Below, piece by piece: positions 34,896 to 43,906 of a stretch of DNA of 64,000 nt (position 1 is its first letter; every line of letters starts with the position of its first letter). The translations under genes were made by a program, and so were the position numbers. The stretch comes from Vibrio ouci (lineage in GTDB: Bacteria; Pseudomonadota; Gammaproteobacteria; Enterobacterales; Vibrionaceae). Under the pieces are notes generated by a model. The model made no database searches and was not told the origin of the DNA. It saw only the letters and a list, made by a program, of their open reading frames with translations. The stretch spans positions 124,001 through 188,000 of the forward strand of contig NZ_SATR01000005.1 of NCBI RefSeq assembly GCF_004551525.1, written 5' to 3'.

Positions 34896-35210
34896 ATGAG
34901 AACAGTACTAAAAGCCATCGCCCTTACCGCCCTAACTTCAACTATCGCATTTGCAATGCCGGCAAGTGACTACTCAATTCGAGTAAAAGCCGATCGTAAC
35001 CACGCAGACGTTACGGTATTGAAAGACGGAGCACCAGTCAGTGGCGTACCTGTTAAAGTAGTAGGTAATGGTACCAAAACGTATGTAACTGGCTCGAAAG
35101 GCACCTTTATGGCCGCAAACTTATTCGACAATGGCCGTTCATTCACGTTCGAAGTAAAAGACGAAAATGGTCAGGTTATTCGTGAACAACGCTACCTTTC
35201 TTCATTCTAA
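34896..35210 (+). CDS. Small exported Ig-like protein
   Basis: The 104-residue product has a signal peptide (about residues 1-20, ending AFA) and a beta-rich mature domain: ADVTVLKDGAPVSGVPVKVVGNGTKTYVTGSKGTFM then FEVKDENGQVI. The 'variable inside a parent, decorated strand' pattern resembles carboxypeptidase-regulatory or Ig-like domains. It has no cysteine. GAGAGGAA precedes the ATG and a terminator follows. Function unknown. Confidence 0.65.
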   Translation: MRTVLKAIALTALTSTIAFAMPASDYSIRVKADRNHADVTVLKDGAPVSGVPVKVVGNGTKTYVTGSKGTFMAANLFDNGRSFTFEVKDENGQVIREQRYLSSF

Positions 35211-35227
35211 ATAATTGAACATGGATT

Positions 35228-35254
35228 AAAAAAGCCTGAGTACTCAGGCTTTTT
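35228..35254. terminator. Rho-independent terminator, probably bidirectional
   Basis: AAAAAGCCTGAG and CTCAGGCTTTTT flank a 2-nt core, making a perfect palindrome with A and T runs on either side. It separates the exported Ig-like gene from the convergent phhB. Confidence 0.9.
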
Positions 35255-35275
35255 CTTTATCATTTTTTGACCGAA

Positions 35276-35602
35276 TTAAATCTGATCACATTTTGCCGCA
35301 CAGATAAAATCATTCTGATGCAGCCCTTTAATTGAATGGCTCCACCAAGTCACCGTTACCTTGCCCCATTCAAGCAAAATTGAAGGGTGATGAAACTCCG
35401 CTTCTGCTAGTTCAGATATTTGGTTTGCGAACGCCCAAGCTAACTTATAGTTTTTGAACTTATACACTTTTTCAAGCTGGGGAATGCCATCACGCTCTAT
35501 CATTTGCCAATCATTCAACTCTGTCAGTAGCAATCTTCGTTCTTCTGCGCCTAGTGCTACCGCACTGCTGGTGCATGCTTCGCAGCGTAATTCATTAAGC
35601 AT
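35276..35602 (-). CDS. phhB: Pterin-4a-carbinolamine dehydratase
   Basis: The 108-residue enzyme regenerates the tetrahydropterin cofactor used by PhhA by dehydrating 4a-hydroxy-tetrahydropterin. The family signature is seen as [22 protein letters not shown] followed by [10 protein letters not shown]; the adjacent histidines are the active-site pair. Its ATG lies inside the last codons of phhA (8-bp overlap) behind AAGGA, so the two are translationally linked. Confidence 0.93.
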   Translation of the reverse strand: MLNELRCEACTSSAVALGAEERRLLLTELNDWQMIERDGIPQLEKVYKFKNYKLAWAFANQISELAEAEFHHPSILLEWGKVTVTWWSHSIKGLHQNDFICAAKCDQI

Positions 35603-36386
35603 GTGTCACTTCCTTTGGTTCAAATAATGGGGGTAATAGTCCGGCTTTCATCGCCTGTTTTACATGAAACATCAAATCCATTTTACTGAGCTTATAAAGC
35701 TGTTCGATGTTATCTAATACAAAATATTCCGGTTGCATTATGTCAATACGGTAAGGGGTTCTTAAAACAGTATGAATATCAAAGTCCACTCGTTGGGCTC
35801 GCATATCATCAAGCGCGTAAATCGTTTCACCCGGTGAAGACAGGATACCTCCACCATAGATCTTGGTAGCTCCGCCTTCTTTTACTAGTCCAAATTCAAC
35901 TGTAAACCAGTAAAGACGCGCTAAGTAGACTCGCTCTTTATCACTCGCCTCACGCCCTAGCTCTCCATAAGTCTGAGTAAATTCCGCAAATTCTGGATTG
36001 GTTAGCATCGCGCAATGGCCAAAGATTTCATGAAAGAAGTCGGGTTCTTGGAGGTAATCTAACTCCTCTCGCGTTCGAAGGAAGGTGGCAACAGGGAATT
36101 TTTTCTCGGCCAATAAACCAAAGAAACGATCAAAGTTAATCAAAGCCGGTACTGGTTCAACCTGCCAACCAGTTTCAGTTTTTAAAACCTTATTTATATC
36201 AACCAATTGTGGAGCTTTATTAATTGGTAGGTTGAGTAAATCCAACCCCGACAAATACTCTTTGCAGGCTCTTTGTTTAACCAGTTTTAACTGGCGGGTA
36301 ACTAAATCGTGCCATATTGCATCTTCTTCTGGGCTCCAATCTACAATCCCGTGTTCATTCACAGGTTTAGAGTGATACTGTGCCAT
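35595..36386 (-). CDS. phhA: Phenylalanine 4-monooxygenase
   Basis: I choose ATG 36386 (GGAG box six nt upstream), giving 263 residues as in Pseudomonas PhhA; the frame extends to a TTG 23 codons earlier. The enzyme converts phenylalanine to tyrosine with tetrahydropterin, O2 and non-haem iron. Iron ligands are the two histidines of [10 protein letters not shown] and the glutamate of [18 protein letters not shown] and [13 protein letters not shown] are conserved family segments. It is transcribed with phhB and diverges from the acetoacetyl-CoA synthetase gene. Confidence 0.94.
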   Translation of the reverse strand: MAQYHSKPVNEHGIVDWSPEEDAIWHDLVTRQLKLVKQRACKEYLSGLDLLNLPINKAPQLVDINKVLKTETGWQVEPVPALINFDRFFGLLAEKKFPVATFLRTREELDYLQEPDFFHEIFGHCAMLTNPEFAEFTQTYGELGREASDKERVYLARLYWFTVEFGLVKEGGATKIYGGGILSSPGETIYALDDMRAQRVDFDIHTVLRTPYRIDIMQPEYFVLDNIEQLYKLSKMDLMFHVKQAMKAGLLPPLFEPKEVTHA

Positions 36387-36611
36387 ACCTAGCTCCGTTA
36401 ACAAATCCGTTACATTAAGCCTATCGCCATGCTTCTCCGGTGACAATTTAACCAAGCAACTCTATAGCACGCCTTCTCTGTAACATTAATTTTACATTTG
36501 ACAGCTTTTTTCTTATTTTTCAGTAAGCTGATGAAGGCTCAGATGTTTGACTTTGGTCAGAAATTCATCAAAGCTTAATCCAGTTACGGAGAACATAAAG
36601 ACGAGGATGTC

Positions 36612-38603
36612 ATGTCTCAATCAGATGCACACTTGCCTTCCCCTATTTGGGTACCAAGCCCAGATCGGATCGAATCATCTAACCTCAAGCAATTCATCAA
36701 ACATATTAATTTTCAGGGAGATAGCCTTGATCACTATGCAGAACTGCAGCGCTGGTCTGTCGAAAACAAGAAAGATTTTTGGCTCGAAGTATGGCAATTT
36801 TGCGATGTTATTGGTTACAAAGGAGATTGCATCTTAGGCGAAGGATTGGCGAAATGGGGCACGTTTACACCGAGCAGAGACACTATTTGGTTTCCTCAAT
36901 CCCAACTCAATTATGCGGAAAACCTTCTCGCTTATGCCTTTCAAGCACCCGAAGATATCGCCATTTGGTTTAAAAACGAGCAAGGGGAAAGCCGGAAACT
37001 TACTTGGCAAGAGATGTGTGATCAAGTATCCATTCTTCAACAATGGCTGAAACATAACGGCGTCGATAAAGGTGACGTAGTAGCGGGTTATTTACCTCAC
37101 ATGACCGAAACCGTCATTGCCATGCTCGCCACAACTAGCTTAGGTGCAATTTGGACATCGACCTCGTCTGATTTTGGCGTGGAAAGTGTGGCTGAACGTT
37201 TTGGCCAAGTGCAGCCTAAAATTTTGTTCTGCTGTAACGGCTACCAGTTCAATGGCAAAACCTTCCACCTTGAAGAAAAGAATCGACAACTTGTTGAAGC
37301 ACTGCCAAGTATCATCAACACCTGTCAGATAGAGTACTTAAAGTCTGCGCCTACTGAACATTGCTATAGCCGCGAGCCTTTTTCAGACTGGGAAGCGATT
37401 CTCGCCAGCTTCTTGCCTCGTGGAATTCGTTATCAGCGCATTGGTTTCAATGATCCACTATTTGTTCTCTATTCTTCTGGCACAACGGGGAAACCTAAAT
37501 GTATTGTTCACTCCGTTGGCGGCACAATCCTTAACCACCTAAAAGAGCACCAGCTCCATTGCGATATTCAGCCTAAAGATCGCGTGTTCTACTACACCAC
37601 ATGTGGTTGGATGATGTGGAACTGGCATGTTTCGACTTTAGCAAGCGGCGCAACACTGGTGATTTTTGATGGTAGCCCGATGTACCCAAATCCCAACATT
37701 TTGTGGCAACTAGCCGAACAAGCGGAAGTGACTTTGTTTGGTACTTCGGCCAAGTATCTTGAAGCATTACAAAAAAGCAGTTTCAAGCCTTGTGACAGCT
37801 ATGATCTCACCTCTTTGCGAACGTTATGCTCGACTGGCTCTGTACTCTATCCGCAACAGTTTGAATTCGTTTATGACAATATCAAAGTTGACCTCCACTT
37901 AGCGTCAATTTCTGGAGGGACCGATATCTGTGGATGCTTTGTTCTAGGGAACCCTATCTCTCCCGTTTATAGAGGTGAGTGCCAAGGTGCAGCGTTAGGC
38001 ATGGATGTCGCGGTGTTTAACGAATCTGGAGAACCGATCACCTCCCAACGCGGTGAACTCGTCTGTATGAACAGCTTCCCAAATCAACCACTCGGGTTCT
38101 GGCATGATGATGGGGAACGTTATCATAACGCCTACTGGAGTAAGTTTAACAATACTTGGCACCATGGCGACGATATCGAGATTACCTCAACAGGTGGTAT
38201 GGTTTTTTATGGCCGAAGCGACGCGACACTAAACCCAGGTGGTGTCCGTATCGGTACCGCCGAAATCTACCAGCAAGTCAATCAGATCCCTGCAGTGCAA
38301 GACTCTATTGCTGTATCGCGACGTGTCGAAGGCGACGAAAAGGTGGTTCTTTTTGTTCAACTTAATCCCGACTACCAGCTTGATGAGGAACTACAAACTC
38401 TGATTAAGCAGACTTTGCGTGCTCAGTGCTCGCCACGGCATGTACCCGCTGAGATCTATGCGCTCAGTGAGATACCAAAAACCAAGTCCGGAAAGTTAGT
38501 TGAACTTGCCGTGAAGCAAGTCTTACATGGTGATGAGGTACAAAACAAAGGGGCAATTGCTAACCCTTGGGTGTTAGATGAGGTAGTGCAGTTCCAAGCA
38601 TAG
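36612..38603 (+). CDS. Acetoacetyl-CoA synthetase
   Basis: The 663-residue protein is an ANL-superfamily acyl-CoA synthetase. The P-loop is YSSGTTGKPKCIVHS, the aromatic core GGTDICGCF, the A8 hinge FYGRSDATLNPGGVRIGTAEIY and the catalytic lysine is in PKTKSGKLVE at the C-terminus. Length and the N-terminal IWVPSPDRIESSNL segment fit the acetoacetate:CoA ligase subgroup rather than acetyl-CoA synthetase. It would activate acetoacetate; acetoacetate is a terminal product of tyrosine breakdown, which fits its position divergent from phhA. Confidence 0.9.
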   Translation: MSQSDAHLPSPIWVPSPDRIESSNLKQFIKHINFQGDSLDHYAELQRWSVENKKDFWLEVWQFCDVIGYKGDCILGEGLAKWGTFTPSRDTIWFPQSQLNYAENLLAYAFQAPEDIAIWFKNEQGESRKLTWQEMCDQVSILQQWLKHNGVDKGDVVAGYLPHMTETVIAMLATTSLGAIWTSTSSDFGVESVAERFGQVQPKILFCCNGYQFNGKTFHLEEKNRQLVEALPSIINTCQIEYLKSAPTEHCYSREPFSDWEAILASFLPRGIRYQRIGFNDPLFVLYSSGTTGKPKCIVHSVGGTILNHLKEHQLHCDIQPKDRVFYYTTCGWMMWNWHVSTLASGATLVIFDGSPMYPNPNILWQLAEQAEVTLFGTSAKYLEALQKSSFKPCDSYDLTSLRTLCSTGSVLYPQQFEFVYDNIKVDLHLASISGGTDICGCFVLGNPISPVYRGECQGAALGMDVAVFNESGEPITSQRGELVCMNSFPNQPLGFWHDDGERYHNAYWSKFNNTWHHGDDIEITSTGGMVFYGRSDATLNPGGVRIGTAEIYQQVNQIPAVQDSIAVSRRVEGDEKVVLFVQLNPDYQLDEELQTLIKQTLRAQCSPRHVPAEIYALSEIPKTKSGKLVELAVKQVLHGDEVQNKGAIANPWVLDEVVQFQA

Positions 38604-38618
38604 AAAAGCAAAAATAAA

Positions 38619-38645
38619 AAAGCCCGAACACTCGATTCGGGCTTT
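38619..38645. terminator. Rho-independent terminator between convergent genes
   Basis: A 10-bp stem, AAAGCCCGAA and TTCGGGCTTT, with a 7-nt loop and A/T flanks on both sides. It lies between the synthetase and the methyltransferase genes. Confidence 0.88.
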
Positions 38646-38667
38646 AACAATTCAACAGTAATAGCGG

Positions 38668-39246
38668 TTATTTTTTCGCAACCGCCATCAATACTTTCAA
38701 TGTTCCTTGCGGCGTTTCAACTTCAAACGGCGTAGTTACCACAACCTCTTCAAAACCGACGCTGGTCAATACTTGCTGCGCATGACCGATTGTCATACCG
38801 CCAACTTCATCTTTGTCTGATACCCAATCCCAATGGACGAAGTAACTACCCTCATCAATAAGGCTATAAACAATATCAGCGACATCTGAATAATTTGGTA
38901 AAAAACTGCATACAGAGGATGCAACCACAAGATCAAATTGCGCTCTAAAAGCTGGGTGCATTGCCACTAAGCCACGGCTTAACATATCAACAACAGGCTC
39001 AACGTTCTCAAGCTCTTTATTGTCCAATTGCTCAATCATTGATTCAGAACTGTCTAGCGCAACAATGTCTTTCACTGCTGGCGACATGCGCTGGCTCAAT
39101 AGGCCAGTTCCGCAACCGAAATCAAGGACATGCAACCCCGTCACATCTACAACACTTTTTAGCGATTCGAACGCTTTATCTGCATAGGCATTAGTAGAAG
39201 CTTCCGAATCCCAGTTTGCTGCGACGTCGTCCCAAGTGTTAGCCAT
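38668..39246 (-). CDS. Class I SAM-dependent methyltransferase
   Basis: Starting at the second of two adjacent ATG codons (39246, best spaced from AGGGAG) gives 192 residues. Motif I is VLDFGCGTGLLS near residue 47, the acidic end of strand 2 is VALDSSESM, and motif IV is VVASSVCSFLPNY. The fold is complete but no substrate-specific insertion is visible; targets could be small molecules. It is divergent from the LysR gene at 39391. Confidence 0.85.
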   Translation of the reverse strand: MANTWDDVAANWDSEASTNAYADKAFESLKSVVDVTGLHVLDFGCGTGLLSQRMSPAVKDIVALDSSESMIEQLDNKELENVEPVVDMLSRGLVAMHPAFRAQFDLVVASSVCSFLPNYSDVADIVYSLIDEGSYFVHWDWVSDKDEVGGMTIGHAQQVLTSVGFEEVVVTTPFEVETPQGTLKVLMAVAKK

Positions 39247-39390
39247 CATGATCTCCCTGTAACTACATTCATTAGGCACAGGCCAAGAGTATCAAAACTG
39301 CATGAAATTCATAGCATTTCAGTCGTGAAAACAGACAATCCACTAACTTTGATATAAGATCGATTTCAATCTAACCAAATTGAGCAACCG

Positions 39391-40269
39391 ATGAACCTTT
39401 CGCAAATCGAAGCCTTTTGTACTGTCGCTGATACTGGCTCAGTATCGGAAGCGGCACGTCAACTCGAATGTAACCGTACTAAGTTAAGCATGTCGATCAA
39501 AGCATTAGAGAAAGATCTTGATGTCGAGCTCTTTGTACGTAGCGGAAACAATTTGGTCCTCTCTGAAGCGGGAAAGGCAATTTACAAAGATAGCCAGAAC
39601 CTGTTGGTTACGGCTTCACGCATCAGGCAGACATGTGCTCAAGTCTCTGGTGAGTTTAACGCCGAAGTATGGATTGCCCGTGATGACTCGTTACCTGACG
39701 AACTGTGGCAAGACCTTTCACACCGACTCAACAACCGCTTCCCTGCAACCGCGTTCAACATTGTACTTGCCTCTAGTGGTGACCTGACTAACTTAGTCGC
39801 AACTTCTCAGGTCGACTTTGCGTTTGGTGTCGATTATGAACGTATTGATGATCCGCTAATCACCTTCCAGCCCCTTGGAAAGATTCGTCTGATGTCTGTG
39901 TGCCGCTCAATTAACCCACTTGCGCGCCTAAGACGTGTGTCAGACGATGAATTACGTAACGCGATGCAAGCCGTTATGGTTTATTTGAACGAAAAAGATA
40001 ACCCAGAGCTGCAACCTTTCTCCTTGAGACATATTGGCTTCTCAAGCTTTGATTACATGCTTAATACCATTCTGGAAGAAGATGCTTGGGGCGTACTGCC
40101 AGAACCTCTCATTCGCCATTTGCTTAGAAGCCAGAAGCTTGCGGTAATCAAGCATACCTATGGCTTAACACAAGAAGATTACTGTATGTTTACTTCTTCA
40201 GGTATGGCAGAGCATCCCGGTATGTCATGGCTTGCCGATAAGCTTAACGAGTATCTTTTTGATTTCTAA
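39391..40269 (+). CDS. LysR-family regulator
   Basis: The 292-residue protein has the LysR winged helix (IEAFCTVADTGSVSEAARQLE, CNRTKLSMSIKALEKDLDVELF) with an unusual CNRTKLS recognition segment, and a weakly conserved effector domain (FAFGVDYERIDDPLITFQPLG). It may regulate the divergent methyltransferase gene, 144 bp away, since LysR genes often face their targets. Effector unknown. Confidence 0.83.
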   Translation: MNLSQIEAFCTVADTGSVSEAARQLECNRTKLSMSIKALEKDLDVELFVRSGNNLVLSEAGKAIYKDSQNLLVTASRIRQTCAQVSGEFNAEVWIARDDSLPDELWQDLSHRLNNRFPATAFNIVLASSGDLTNLVATSQVDFAFGVDYERIDDPLITFQPLGKIRLMSVCRSINPLARLRRVSDDELRNAMQAVMVYLNEKDNPELQPFSLRHIGFSSFDYMLNTILEEDAWGVLPEPLIRHLLRSQKLAVIKHTYGLTQEDYCMFTSSGMAEHPGMSWLADKLNEYLFDF

Positions 40270-40460
40270 GATAAGTTTCTAATAGATTAAACATCAGTCA
40301 GCGTCATTTTTATTGACACTGAGACGCCATCATATCCCATTGATTAATATAGAGTTATCCATGAAGCTCAGTTTTCGCACTATCCATCAATCTAGATTTA
40401 GTTTGTATAATTCTCTGATTATGAGAAAACTATAAGGGTGTTTATAGAAGAGATACCTTT

Positions 40461-41354
40461 ATGTGTGCCAGGACAAGCTTAAATGAAAAACGAATACTTA
40501 CCTTCTCAGCGCTGTTAGCATCAGGCTTTGCGGGCGGTGGTTTAGTACTCGGTTTGCTTGTTGGCTCACTTGTTATTGTTTTCGATGGTGTCTACTCCCT
40601 AGTCAGTTTACTGTTAACTTTATTGTCACTGGCTGTCTCTCGATTTATTGAACGACCTTCTAAACGTCAATTCCCATTTGGTAAATCGGTTCTTGAACCT
40701 ATCGTTATCGCTATCAAAGGCAGTGTCATTCTCGCGATTGTCGCTTATTCGCTTTACTCTGCAGTAACCTCGCTGTTTGCAGGTGGTCGTGAAGTCGATG
40801 TCGGTATCGCAACCTTGTTTGGCGCAGTCAACGTTATCGGTTGTGGTTATGCTTGGTGGCATATCACTAAGAAGTCTAAACGCTTTTCATCAGGCTTAAT
40901 TGAAGCTGAAACGAAACAGTGGCAGATGGATACCCTACTTAGTGTCGCTGTAACACTTGGCTTTATCGCAGCATGGTTAATTACTTTGTCTCCACTGTCA
41001 CAATATGCGGTTTATGCGGACCCAATGATGATGTTACTTATGTCGTTCTACTTCATTAAAGTCCCATTTGAAATGCTTCGTGATGCGCTGCGTGAACTTC
41101 TGATGATGAAGCCTAGCGCGACAATTTGTGACACCGTAGACGCGGAAGTTTCGGCTCTCGATAAGCAAGTAACACAAAACCTTGAAGTTGCGGGGGTTAC
41201 TAAGGTAGGCCGAGAGCTACGCGTAAGATTGGATGTTCACGCTCAAGGTAAGCAGGTCCAAGTCGCTGAGTTAGAAAAGACGCGTAAAGTGTTAAAAGAC
41301 AAACTTTCTAAATTGTCACTCGACCTCAACCTGACAATGAATATTGCTAGCTAA
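40461..41354 (+). CDS. Cation diffusion facilitator family transporter
   Basis: This 297-residue membrane protein has six helices in the CDF arrangement: FDGVYSLVSLLLTLLSL in helix 2 (Asp of the metal site), QFPFGKSVLEPI after it, and AETKQWQMDTLLSV in helix 5 with the second metal-site Asp. Histidines usual at two of the four site positions are not at the expected places, so metal choice could differ from Zn/Cd or be iron/manganese. The C-terminal ~85 residues form the cytoplasmic domain. Confidence 0.82.
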   Translation: MCARTSLNEKRILTFSALLASGFAGGGLVLGLLVGSLVIVFDGVYSLVSLLLTLLSLAVSRFIERPSKRQFPFGKSVLEPIVIAIKGSVILAIVAYSLYSAVTSLFAGGREVDVGIATLFGAVNVIGCGYAWWHITKKSKRFSSGLIEAETKQWQMDTLLSVAVTLGFIAAWLITLSPLSQYAVYADPMMMLLMSFYFIKVPFEMLRDALRELLMMKPSATICDTVDAEVSALDKQVTQNLEVAGVTKVGRELRVRLDVHAQGKQVQVAELEKTRKVLKDKLSKLSLDLNLTMNIAS

Positions 41355-41375
41355 CTAGACACTCGCAAAATAGAA

Positions 41376-41406
41376 AAAGGCTCGATGAACATCGAGCCTT
41401 TTTGCT
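41376..41406. terminator. Bidirectional terminator between the CDF and ASCH genes
   Basis: An 11-bp perfect stem, AAAGGCTCGAT and ATCGAGCCTTT, with a GAAC loop and A/T runs on both flanks. Confidence 0.9.
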
Positions 41407-41429
41407 TTTTAGAATTATTTGCCAATAGA

Positions 41430-41894
41430 CTAGGAATAGACCACCTTAAAGCGCTCAAGCACTAGCTGCATCTCTTCACTGGGTTCAATATTGAGTTCTT
41501 CACATTCACGAGAAAAGAACTTCCAGTGAGCTTCACGCCACCACTCTAGGCTTTTGTTCCCTTCACCCTCTGCTGCAGCGAACTCCGCGGTAACATCGCA
41601 AAACCTAGCCTTGGAAACATCGGTAACTTCAATAATACAAACTGGATCCCCTTGCCAATTGAGTACAACCTGAAGGTGCCCTATCTCAGGCATTGGCTCA
41701 CCTTCATGAGTGTACCAATACTCCATACTACACGATGCCTGCTTTTCACCGCGCAATATCAGGTCTGCACATACGTTGGCATTGTATTCATCGGAACAAA
41801 AGTAGTCTGCACTGCAAGACGGACTATTGTGCGCCTTGTCCGCTGGCAGAGAATCTAGGTATTGTTGTAAAAACTGCTGACTTTTTTCATCCAT
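41430..41894 (-). CDS. ASCH-domain protein, possible integron cassette gene
   Basis: The ATG at 41894 follows GAAGG and gives 154 residues (an in-frame TTG lies two codons earlier). The ASCH core is visible: ADLILRGEKQASCSMEYWY, GHLQVVLNWQGDPVCIIEVTDV and EGEGNKSLEWWREAHWKFF. ASCH proteins are PUA-like and some hydrolyse N4-acetylcytidine. The gene points away from the integron integrase, as cassette genes do, and the heptamer GTTGAAC (GTTRRRY on the minus strand) sits immediately before its ATG. No attC site follows its stop codon, so if it was a cassette it is now fixed. Confidence 0.83.
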   Translation of the reverse strand: MDEKSQQFLQQYLDSLPADKAHNSPSCSADYFCSDEYNANVCADLILRGEKQASCSMEYWYTHEGEPMPEIGHLQVVLNWQGDPVCIIEVTDVSKARFCDVTAEFAAAEGEGNKSLEWWREAHWKFFSRECEELNIEPSEEMQLVLERFKVVYS

Positions 41895-41899
41895 GTTCA
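41893..41899 (-). other. GTTRRRY core-site-like heptamer, possible attI crossover
   Basis: GTTGAAC on the minus strand is the only GTTRRRY match, oriented away from intIA, in the 284 bp between the integrase and the ASCH gene. It lies 280 bp from the integrase start, a distance plausible for an attI. A heptamer alone is weak evidence. Confidence 0.35.
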
Positions 41900-42143
41900 A
41901 CCTTCAAAATGCAATAATCCAGAATCGCTAAGCGACTGCTCTGGCAAAATAATCCATTAAAAACTCTTATTAATTCAGCCAATGGTAACACTGCCACAAT
42001 GGTATTTATATCGAACTGCACAGTTGAAACTCACAGTTCAATACGCAACCATCAATCACTTAGGATGAAACTTAGTGCGATTGAACCGGTTATTGAAGAT
42101 GTGCTGCGCTAAGAGCTTGAATTCATTGCTCGTCACAAACAAG

Positions 42144-42164
42144 GTGGCTAACTTACTTAGCCAC
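42144..42164 (+). promoter_or_regulatory. Hairpin in the integrase leader
   Basis: GTGGCTAA and TTAGCCAC form an 8-bp perfect stem with a 5-nt loop, ending just before the AAGG box and 14 nt before the intIA ATG. It has no T run and could modulate translation or mRNA stability. Confidence 0.5.
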
Positions 42165-42178
42165 ATAAGGTCATAGCG

Positions 42179-43141
42179 ATGAAGAATCAGTTTATATTGA
42201 GCATTAAAGAACACATGAGAGCGCGTCACTATGCGACTAAGACCATCGATGCTTATATTAACTGGATTAGTCGATTTGTTACGTTCCATAATATGACGCA
42301 TCCTTCGAAGCTCGATGAGAAAAGCGTTGAAGAATTCCTAACACACCTCGCCCTCCACGATAAAGTGGCAGCAAAGACTCAAGCTCTTGCACTCAACGCG
42401 ATTAACTTCCTCTATCGCGACTTTTATCGGACTCCATTAGAAAACGATATGAAGTTTCAGAAGTCGCTACTCGATCGAAAACTTCCGGTGGTATTGACCA
42501 AGCACGAGACTCGACAGTTCCTTAAGCACATCGATCCAAGGTACAAACTTCACATTATGCTGCTGTATGGCTCGGGGCTGCGTGTGATGGAGGCCGTTCG
42601 GCTACGAGTACACGATATAGATTACGATTATTCAGCAGTGCGAATTTGGCAAGGAAAAGGCGGTAAGAACCGAGTTGTTACGTTGGCAAAAGAGTTAGTC
42701 CCAATGCTCAAAGAGCAGCAAGCTTTGGCACAGCGCTATTACAAAAAGGATATGAACACACCTGGGTACGCTGGTGTATGGCTTAACCAATCATTGCAGA
42801 AGAAATATCAAGGGGCAGAGCTAGAGTTCAAGTGGCACTACTTATTTCCTTCAAACAAGCTATCGACAGATCCAGAGACAGGTTTAGTTCGACGCCATCA
42901 CATCAACGCAGTGGCACTTCAGCGCGCGGTTAAACGCACGGCAAAAGAGGCAGGAATAGATAAGCACGTGACCTGCCACACCCTTAGGCATAGCTTCGCA
43001 ACACATTTATTGGAATCAGGCGCAGACATTAGAACCGTACAAGAGCAGCTAGGACACAGCGACGTGCGTACCACGCAGATTTATACTCATGTATTAGAAA
43101 GAGGTGCTAGCGGCGTTAAAAGCCCGCTATCGAGCTTATAG
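42179..43141 (+). CDS. intIA: Chromosomal integron integrase
   Basis: The 320-residue tyrosine recombinase has the length of V. cholerae IntI4 and follows it throughout. Catalytic residues are R135 (GSGLRVME), K160 (GKGGKNR), H267 and R270 (CHTLRHSFATH), H293 (LGHSDVRTTQ) and Y302 (IYTHVL). The integron-specific extra patch is present between the second and third boxes (residues ~192-240, with FKWHYLFPS). It is intact. In vibrios this gene stands beside rplT, as here (convergent, terminator between). No attC repeats or cassette array are found on its attI side, and no canonical LexA box (CTG-N10-CAG) in its leader. Confidence 0.95.
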   Translation: MKNQFILSIKEHMRARHYATKTIDAYINWISRFVTFHNMTHPSKLDEKSVEEFLTHLALHDKVAAKTQALALNAINFLYRDFYRTPLENDMKFQKSLLDRKLPVVLTKHETRQFLKHIDPRYKLHIMLLYGSGLRVMEAVRLRVHDIDYDYSAVRIWQGKGGKNRVVTLAKELVPMLKEQQALAQRYYKKDMNTPGYAGVWLNQSLQKKYQGAELEFKWHYLFPSNKLSTDPETGLVRRHHINAVALQRAVKRTAKEAGIDKHVTCHTLRHSFATHLLESGADIRTVQEQLGHSDVRTTQIYTHVLERGASGVKSPLSSL

Positions 43142-43161
43142 AAAGATATTTTAGATATAAA

Positions 43162-43185
43162 AAAGGAGAGCCGAAGCTCTCCTTT
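43162..43185. terminator. Bidirectional terminator between intIA and rplT
   Basis: The 10-bp stem AAAGGAGAGC and GCTCTCCTTT with a CGAA/TTCG tetraloop has A residues on one side and T residues on the other, serving both convergent genes. Confidence 0.93.
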
Positions 43186-43210
43186 CCTTAATCCTAATCA
43201 CTAACTCTAA

Positions 43211-43564
43211 TTAAAGAGCAGCTTTCGCTTTTTCAACTAGAACTGCGAATGCAGCTTTGTCGAATACCGCGATGTCAGCAAGGATCTTACGGTCGATCTC
43301 GATAGATGCTTTCTTAAGACCGTTGATGAAACGGCTGTAAGATAGACCATTCTGACGAGATGCAGCGTTGATACGTGCAATCCACAGTTGACGGAATTGA
43401 CGTTTCTTGTTGCGACGGTCACGGTAAGCGTATTGACCAGCTTTAGTAACTGCTTGGAAAGCTACGCGGTAAACACGTGAACGTGCACCGTAGTAACCTT
43501 TAGCTTGTTTTAGAACTTTCTTATGACGTGCACGAGCTTGTACACCACGTTTTACGCGAGGCAT
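43211..43564 (-). CDS. rplT: Ribosomal protein L20
   Basis: The 117-residue protein has the L20 pattern [24 protein letters not shown] and [22 protein letters not shown]20 is needed for early 50S assembly and in E. coli also represses rpmI-rplT translation through an mRNA pseudoknot. It is the last gene of thrS-infC-rpmI-rplT, 41 bp after rpmI. The pheST genes that often follow rplT in enterics are absent; the integron integrase lies there instead. Confidence 0.98.
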   Translation of the reverse strand: MPRVKRGVQARARHKKVLKQAKGYYGARSRVYRVAFQAVTKAGQYAYRDRRNKKRQFRQLWIARINAASRQNGLSYSRFINGLKKASIEIDRKILADIAVFDKAAFAVLVEKAKAAL

Positions 43565-43605
43565 TATGCTTCTCCTAAACTAAACGATTGATAAACTAAA
43601 AAGAA

Positions 43606-43800
43606 TTATGCGTATGGTAGCATACGAGCAACTGCAGCCACTTCACACTTAGGAAGGATTGCATTTGGACGAAGCTGACGCTTGTTCTTAGTAGTACGCT
43701 TAGTCAGGATGTGACGTTTAGTAGCGTGCTTAAACTTAATACCACCAGCAGTTTTCTTAAAACGCTTAGCAGCACCTTTGTTGGTTTTCATCTTAGGCAT
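43606..43800 (-). CDS. rpmI: Ribosomal protein L35
   Basis: The 64-residue, very basic protein begins [17 protein letters not shown] and has [20 protein letters not shown], the L35 signature. It lies between infC (106 bp) and rplT (41 bp). In E. coli its translation is the target of L20 feedback and is coupled to rplT. Confidence 0.98.
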   Translation of the reverse strand: MPKMKTNKGAAKRFKKTAGGIKFKHATKRHILTKRTTKNKRQLRPNAILPKCEVAAVARMLPYA

Positions 43801-43906
43801 GATGAATAACTCCGCATTGTTGAGTTGTATTAAACAATAGTAATTAGGGCGAACAAAACTCAGCCACCTTACGGCAGCTGAGTTTTATTACTTGCAAAGC
43901 CGTTAA

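Noticed and set aside
41354..41430. attC remnant after the ASCH gene
   Set aside because: The only palindrome there is a GC-stem/T-run terminator; no core-site heptamers flank it.
42144..42164. Palindrome near intIA considered as an attC site
   Set aside because: It lacks GTTRRRY/RYYYAAC ends, is only 21 bp and sits on the integrase side, within 35 bp of its start codon.
41895..42178. LexA box in the intIA leader
   Set aside because: No CTG-N10-CAG match was found; AACTG-CA-CAGTT at about 42013-42024 is a palindrome with the wrong spacing.
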